A program made the position numbers and the translations under genes. Under the pieces are notes generated by a model. The model was not told the origin of the DNA. It did no database searches and saw only the letters and a list, made by a program, of their open reading frames with translations. Shown in pieces: positions 16,166 to 19,964 of a stretch of DNA of 19,964 bases (within the stretch, counting starts at the first letter, position 1; each line of letters starts with the position of its first letter). This stretch comes from Anaerolineales bacterium. Lineage in GTDB: Bacteria; Chloroflexota; Anaerolineae; Anaerolineales; Anaerolineaceae. Location of the stretch: contig JAGVAB010000167.1 of NCBI GenBank assembly GCA_020060485.1, forward strand, positions 1-19,964, given 5' to 3'.

Positions 16166-16462
16166 CGGGGGTAAATATTCCGTAAAAACGGGTTGGGGGG
16201 ATGCGGTTTTGCAGTAAAATCATATCAAGCAGGTCTTAAAAATCCATCAAGGTTCATGGAAACCATGTGGTGTTCATCCCGCCGTAACAGGCCTCATTAA
16301 TGGTGTTGATATGTTCAGCTTTCCTTGCTTGCAGACAGATCTCTTGTACATTGCCGATAACGCTGTTACAGACCGCGACTGCATCCGGCATTTTGTGGAA
16401 GATATGTTTTCCCCACTTTTTCTGCTCTTTAAAGGTGCTTTGTTCTATGATGGCAGTGTTTC

Positions 16463-16532
16463 TTTTGTTTCTGATCAAACTGCACGCCTTCCATTCGTCC
16501 CCCTTGCGGGGTTGTGGTGACGGTTTGATTCC
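16463..16532. repeat. Hairpin-type intergenic repeat, copy 2
   Basis: The left arm at 16472-16486 is identical to copy 1 over 15 bases. The right arm GGTGACGGTTTGATTCC (16516-16532) matches copy 1 at 15 of 17 positions. Here ATCAAAC pairs perfectly with GTTTGAT. The centre is 29 bases and carries its own stem (CCCC/GGGG), unrelated in sequence to the centre of copy 1. Confidence 0.55.
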
Positions 16533-16537
16533 CGGGT

Positions 16538-16573
16538 CAGCTTGCTTATTGGGGGGGAAACCCCCGCATGCTG
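16538..16573. repeat. Strong GC stem-loop
   Basis: CAGCTTGC (16538-16545) pairs with GCATGCTG (16566-16573) with one mismatch, and inside it GGGGG-AAA-CCCCC (16553-16565) forms a tight second stem. No T run follows, so it is not a standard terminator. It directly follows copy 2 of the intergenic repeat and may belong to the same element or to a structured RNA. Confidence 0.5.
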
Positions 16574-16767
16574 GTCAGTAGACGGCCGAATGATTAACAG
16601 ATTTGCAAGGTGACCGTGAAAAGCCAGTTGTATTCTTGACTTTCGTTTGTGAATCTGATAGCTTTACACTGTACATTAATATTTGCTGAGTTTCACCGCT
16701 TTTTTTGTGTATAGGGCACAGAAATTGCATTTATCAATCACATAATCTGCAATACGATCATTATTTG

Positions 16768-16785
16768 ATGGTTTCATAAAACCAT
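16768..16785. promoter_or_regulatory. Inverted repeat upstream of the PAS/GAF sensor gene
   Basis: ATGGTTT and AAACCAT, seven perfect base pairs with a CATA centre, lie about 50 bases before the sensor's start codon in an A+T-rich stretch. The position suits an operator or a leader hairpin; no known regulator site is recognised. Confidence 0.35.
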
Positions 16786-16834
16786 TGCAGGATAATCAAT
16801 AATTGGCTGCATGTTCTTTGGAGATGGACGGAAA

Positions 16835-19800
16835 ATGGAAGATCAAAAGCTGACGCGAGAAGAGTTGCTGGAAGCCCTGGCAAAATGCCAGGCGCAGGTT
16901 CGTGTTTTGCAAAAAGCATTACTGGAAGGCACAACCCAGGCGGGAGAAAGCCGCTATCAAGAGATTGTGGAAGGCCAGACCGAAATGGTCAGCCGCTGGC
17001 TGCCAGACACCACGGTCACATTTGTCAATAAGGCATATTGTGATTATTTTGGCCATCCAGTGGAAGAGGTGCTGGGAACCAAGTTTTTGCCGAATTTGCC
17101 TGATGAAGCGCAACGTGTGGTGCAGGAGTCTGTCAGGAAACTGACTTCTGGTGAAACAGACCACCTGATCACTGAAGAGCTCAGTTATGATGCCCACGGC
17201 CAACCGCACTGGATCCAGTGGACGTATGGCGTTGTCCGCAATGAAAAAGGCAAACTGACCGAGCTTCAGTCTGTTGGCCGGGATGTTTCCACGCTTCATG
17301 AAACCCGAATGGCGCTGGAACGTGCGAATTTATTGGTAGAACAAAGCCCGGTGGTTTTCTTCCAGCGCAAGGTCGTGGATAACATGCTCGATAAGATCCT
17401 GTATGTTTCCGATAACGTGAAACGCTATGGGTACACCGCAGAAGATTTCACCACTGGACGGGTACCATTTGAGCAAACAATCCATCCGGATGACCTGCAA
17501 AGGGTTGGAAAAATCTTGCTTGGCAACCTGGCGAACAAGGTGGATGAGTACGAATTTGAGTACCGTTCGGTGCTGCCCGGGGATCGGTTGGTTTGGTTCG
17601 CTCTGCAGGCCCAGATTAAACGAGATGAGCAGGGGCAAGCCGTACTTCAGCAAGGCACTTTTATTGATATCACCGAAAGCAAGCAGGCAGAAGAGCTGCT
17701 GGCAGAAGCCCTGGATATTGCCACCCTGGCATACTGGGAATTTGATGTAGCCAAGGGTAGTTTCCTGTTCAATGATGACTATTACCAGCGCATCCTGCAC
17801 ACCACGGTGGAAAAAGCCGGCGGTTACTGGATGCCGGCGCAGACGTTTGCGATGGAATATGTGAATCCTGAAGATGCGGCAAGCGTACCGGCCAAGATCC
17901 AGGAAGCATTGCAATCGCCGGATATGAACTATCAAGGCTTTGCTGAAGCCCGTTTGCGGGGCGGGGATGGCCAGGAACGCAATATCCTGATGCGGATGAG
18001 AATTATCAAGGATGCAGAAGGCAATACCATCAAGCTGTATGGAACCAATCAGGACGTCACCGAGAGCAAGCAGGCAGAAGAACTGCTAGCCCGGCGGGCG
18101 CAGGAACTGGCGACGGTGGCTGAAGTGGGCACGGCAGTAGCAACGGTGCTGGATCCGGAAGAGATGCTGCAGAACGTGGTGGATCTGACCAAGGAACGCT
18201 TTGGCCTGTACCATGCGCATGTGTACCTGCTGGATGAGAGCGGCGAAACGCTGGTGTTGCGTTCTGGCGCAGGCGAAGTGGGACGGCAGATGGTGACCGA
18301 GAAGCGCTCGATCCCGCTGGAAGCGGAACAGTCGCTGGTGGCGCGTGCCGCCCGCACAAAGCTGGGCGTAACGGTGAACGATGTGCGCAGCGATCCGGAC
18401 TTCCTGCCGCACCCGCTGCTGCCGGAGACGCGTTCCGAGTTGGCCGTGCCGTTGGCGGTGGGTAGTCAGGTGCTGGGTGTGCTGGATGTGCAGTCGGAGC
18501 AGGTTGGGCGGTTCACGGAAGAGGACATTCGTATCCAGACCACGCTGGCTTCACAGGTGGCGGTGGCCTTGCAGAATGCCCGCCAGTTTGAGGAAATCTC
18601 CCGGTTGGGCAAAATTGTTGAGACATCTCAGGATGGTATGGTAATTACCACCATGGAAGGGATTGTGGAATTCGCCAATCAGGCTATGGCAACGATGCAT
18701 GGATATGAGGATGCCAAAGATTTGATCGGGAAACCATTAATGATTTTCCAAACCGAGGAGCAGCTACAAGAAGTCATGCCATTGATGGCTCAGATGATGG
18801 AAAGTCCTGAAGGCGTCGTGGCTGAAGTTGGGCACGTGCGCCGGGATGGCACTGAATTCCCTACGCGGATGATGGGGCAGGTTCTGAGAGATGATGACGG
18901 CATTCCGTATGCTGTTGTAACTGGAATTCAGGATATTACTGCCCGCAAGCAGGCTGAGTTTGAACTTACGCAAAGTGAAGAGCGTTTCCGGTCGCTGGTT
19001 TCCAACATTACCGGTGTGGTATATCGCTGTGCGCTGGATCAGGATTACACGATGGAATTCATGACCCGGCAGATCGAAGAGATCAGCGGTTATCCGGCAG
19101 AAGACTTCATCGGGAACAAAGTGCGCACCTATGCCAGCATCATTCATCCTGAGGACGTGACCTTGGTGGATGAGGCGATCAACAAGACGGTTGAAACACG
19201 CGAGCCATATTTTATTGAGTACCGCATCAAGACTGCCGATGGCAGTGAGCGCTGGGTGTCAGAAGGCGGCCGGGTGGTCTTCACTGAAGGAGATCAGGTG
19301 GGCTGGCTGGATGGCGCAATCTTCGACATCACCGAGCGCAAGCAGGCAGAAGCCCGCCTGGCGGAAGCCCTGGATATTGCCACGCTGGCATACTGGGAGC
19401 TTGACATTGATAAAGGAAGCTTCCTGTTCAATGATGACATTTATGAGCGCATTTTGCATATCACGGTAGAAGAAGCCGGCGGTTACTGGATGCCGGCGCA
19501 GAAGTTTGCATCAACCTATTTGCATCCAGATGATGCACCGGCGGTGGCAACATTGACGCAGGCAGCCATAGAAACTGACGATCCCAATTATGAGAATTCT
19601 GCAGAAGTGCGTTACCTGTGCGGTGACGGCAAGGTACGCAATATTTTCATGCGTTTCAGGATCGTAAAAGATGATCAGGGGAGAACCATCCGAACTTACG
19701 GAACCAATCAGGATATCACTGACCGCAAGCAGGCAGAAGAACTGCTGGAGCGGCGTGCGCAGGAATTGGCGACGGTGGCCGAAGTGGGCACCGCAGTAGC

Positions 19801-19964
19801 AACGGTGCTGGAGCCGGAAGAAATGCTGCAAAGCGTGGTGGATTTGACCAAGGAACGCTTTGGCCTGTACCATGCGCATGTGTACCTGCTGGATGAGAGT
19901 GGAGAAACGCTGGTGCTGCGCTCTGGCGCAGGCGAAGTGGGACGGCAGATGGTGGCCGAGAAGC
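16835..19964 (+). CDS. Multi-PAS/GAF sensory protein, probable histidine kinase, incomplete at window end
   Basis: Open for 1043 codons with no stop before the window ends. After a short helical N-terminus come PAS1 (about residues 39-160), PAS2 (161-281), PAS3 (287-410), GAF1 (412-588), PAS4 (589-703), PAS5 (711-834), PAS6 (840-963) and the start of GAF2 (965 on). Most PAS domains end in the S-box-type D(I/V)T-x-x-KQAE. The output domain lies outside the window; a kinase is the most common ending for this layout, but a cyclase or HD-GYP end is possible. PAS3-GAF1 and PAS6-GAF2 are duplicates. ATG 16835 was chosen; GGAG at 16819-16822 is 12 bases upstream. ATG 16811, in frame, is an alternative without a ribosome site. 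No transmembrane segment is seen, so the sensor is probably cytoplasmic. Confidence 0.85.
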   Translation, partial: MEDQKLTREELLEALAKCQAQVRVLQKALLEGTTQAGESRYQEIVEGQTEMVSRWLPDTTVTFVNKAYCDYFGHPVEEVLGTKFLPNLPDEAQRVVQESVRKLTSGETDHLITEELSYDAHGQPHWIQWTYGVVRNEKGKLTELQSVGRDVSTLHETRMALERANLLVEQSPVVFFQRKVVDNMLDKILYVSDNVKRYGYTAEDFTTGRVPFEQTIHPDDLQRVGKILLGNLANKVDEYEFEYRSVLPGDRLVWFALQAQIKRDEQGQAVLQQGTFIDITESKQAEELLAEALDIATLAYWEFDVAKGSFLFNDDYYQRILHTTVEKAGGYWMPAQTFAMEYVNPEDAASVPAKIQEALQSPDMNYQGFAEARLRGGDGQERNILMRMRIIKDAEGNTIKLYGTNQDVTESKQAEELLARRAQELATVAEVGTAVATVLDPEEMLQNVVDLTKERFGLYHAHVYLLDESGETLVLRSGAGEVGRQMVTEKRSIPLEAEQSLVARAARTKLGVTVNDVRSDPDFLPHPLLPETRSELAVPLAVGSQVLGVLDVQSEQVGRFTEEDIRIQTTLASQVAVALQNARQFEEISRLGKIVETSQDGMVITTMEGIVEFANQAMATMHGYEDAKDLIGKPLMIFQTEEQLQEVMPLMAQMMESPEGVVAEVGHVRRDGTEFPTRMMGQVLRDDDGIPYAVVTGIQDITARKQAEFELTQSEERFRSLVSNITGVVYRCALDQDYTMEFMTRQIEEISGYPAEDFIGNKVRTYASIIHPEDVTLVDEAINKTVETREPYFIEYRIKTADGSERWVSEGGRVVFTEGDQVGWLDGAIFDITERKQAEARLAEALDIATLAYWELDIDKGSFLFNDDIYERILHITVEEAGGYWMPAQKFASTYLHPDDAPAVATLTQAAIETDDPNYENSAEVRYLCGDGKVRNIFMRFRIVKDDQGRTIRTYGTNQDITDRKQAEELLERRAQELATVAEVGTAVATVLEPEEMLQSVVDLTKERFGLYHAHVYLLDESGETLVLRSGAGEVGRQMVAEK
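17679..19964 (+). repeat. Internal tandem duplication, period 1659 bases
   Basis: The stretch from 17679 to about 18305 recurs from 19338 to the window end at a constant offset of 1659 bases (553 codons). By hand count, the GAF part (18066-18305 versus 19725-19964) matches at 223 of 240 bases, about 93 percent. The preceding PAS pair is clearly more diverged. The repeat unit is PAS-GAF-PAS-PAS and keeps the reading frame. Copy 2 continues past the window. Confidence 0.85.

Larger units (their letters stand above)
16166..16834. other. Long gap between two signalling genes, A+T-rich, with several hairpins
   Basis: No convincing protein gene lies in these 670 bases. It holds CATGG-AAA-CCATG at 16255-16267, a copy of the hairpin repeat at 16472-16532, a strong GC stem-loop at 16538-16573, and ATGGTTT-CATA-AAACCAT at 16768-16785. 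The last 230 bases are A+T-rich, with TTGACT at 16636-16641 and TAGCTT 17 bases later as a weak promoter candidate. A minus-strand frame (16478 to 16254, TTG start) could encode 74 residues but has no recognisable motif. No clear intrinsic terminator follows the HD-GYP gene. Confidence 0.4.
13716..19739 (+). repeat. Dispersed 15-base PAS-linker repeat, five exact copies
   Basis: GCAAGCAGGCAGAAG occurs at 13716-13730 in the HD-GYP gene and at 17679-17693, 18066-18080, 19338-19352 and 19725-19739 in the sensor gene. Shorter versions lie near 14566 and 18945. Each copy encodes the KQAE linker that follows a PAS domain, in the same frame. The entry spans the outer copies; the repeats are dispersed, not tandem, and are not a CRISPR array. 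Confidence 0.8.

Noticed and set aside
16254..16478. Minus-strand frame of 74 codons with a TTG start and a GGAAGG about eight bases upstream
   Set aside because: No homology-like motif is recognised, and the start lies inside the left arm of the hairpin repeat; too weak to call a gene.
13716..19739. CRISPR-like array from the repeated 15-mer
   Set aside because: The copies are irregularly spaced by hundreds to thousands of bases, lie in frame within coding domains, and encode a known PAS linker.

Overview
The window looks like a chromosomal stretch from a member of the Chloroflexota, probably Anaerolineae-like. This is an inference from gene content and style, not from a marker gene. The clues are short secreted or membrane proteins with Thr-Pro-rich stalks, a minimal TatA-TatC pair without TatB, very long PAS/GAF signalling proteins, and an I+D-type chelatase gene. 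Genes are dense and moderately GC-rich; the long gap at 16166-16834 is visibly richer in A+T. I see no rRNA, tRNA, transposase, phage gene or CRISPR array.

Layout. (1) 229-2297: a metal-chelatase gene whose AAA+ (I-type) half and von Willebrand A (D-type) half lie in different frames, joined at a run of ten A's containing the classic -1 slippery heptamer A AAA AAG followed directly by a stop codon. This is the most interesting element here. It fits programmed frameshifting that yields a short 368-residue subunit and a 689-residue fusion from one gene. (2) 2388-2819: a small Thr-Pro-rich membrane protein. (3) 2883-8544: a tightly packed operon of six genes: three M42 metallo-aminopeptidase paralogues, an AAC(3)-family acetyltransferase between the second and third, a solute-binding lipoprotein without permeases, and a small membrane protein. 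Several junctions overlap, and the operon ends at a strong intrinsic terminator (8567-8600). (4) 8773-10206: a secreted bactofilin-like beta-helix domain fused to a multi-pass membrane domain, with its own terminator. (5) 12695-10288, minus strand: tatA, tatC, and a cytoplasmic phosphodiesterase/alkaline-phosphatase-superfamily enzyme, with a long hairpin between tatA and tatC. (6) 12968-16165: a receiver-PAS-PAS-PAS-GAF-GAF-HD-GYP protein, a probable cyclic-di-GMP phosphodiesterase. (7) 16166-16834: about 670 bases without a convincing gene, holding several hairpins and one copy of a hairpin-type repeat also found at 8597-8651. (8) 16835 to the window end: an unfinished PAS/GAF sensor with an internal tandem duplication of period 1659 bases (553 codons).

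How the parts may work together. The M42 operon reads as a peptide or amino-acid salvage unit, with binding outside the membrane and final trimming in the cytoplasm; the acetyltransferase's role is open. The two large sensory genes are probably parts of one signalling locus. They share a 15-base PAS-linker sequence in five exact copies, which suggests that domains have been shuffled or duplicated through these linkers.
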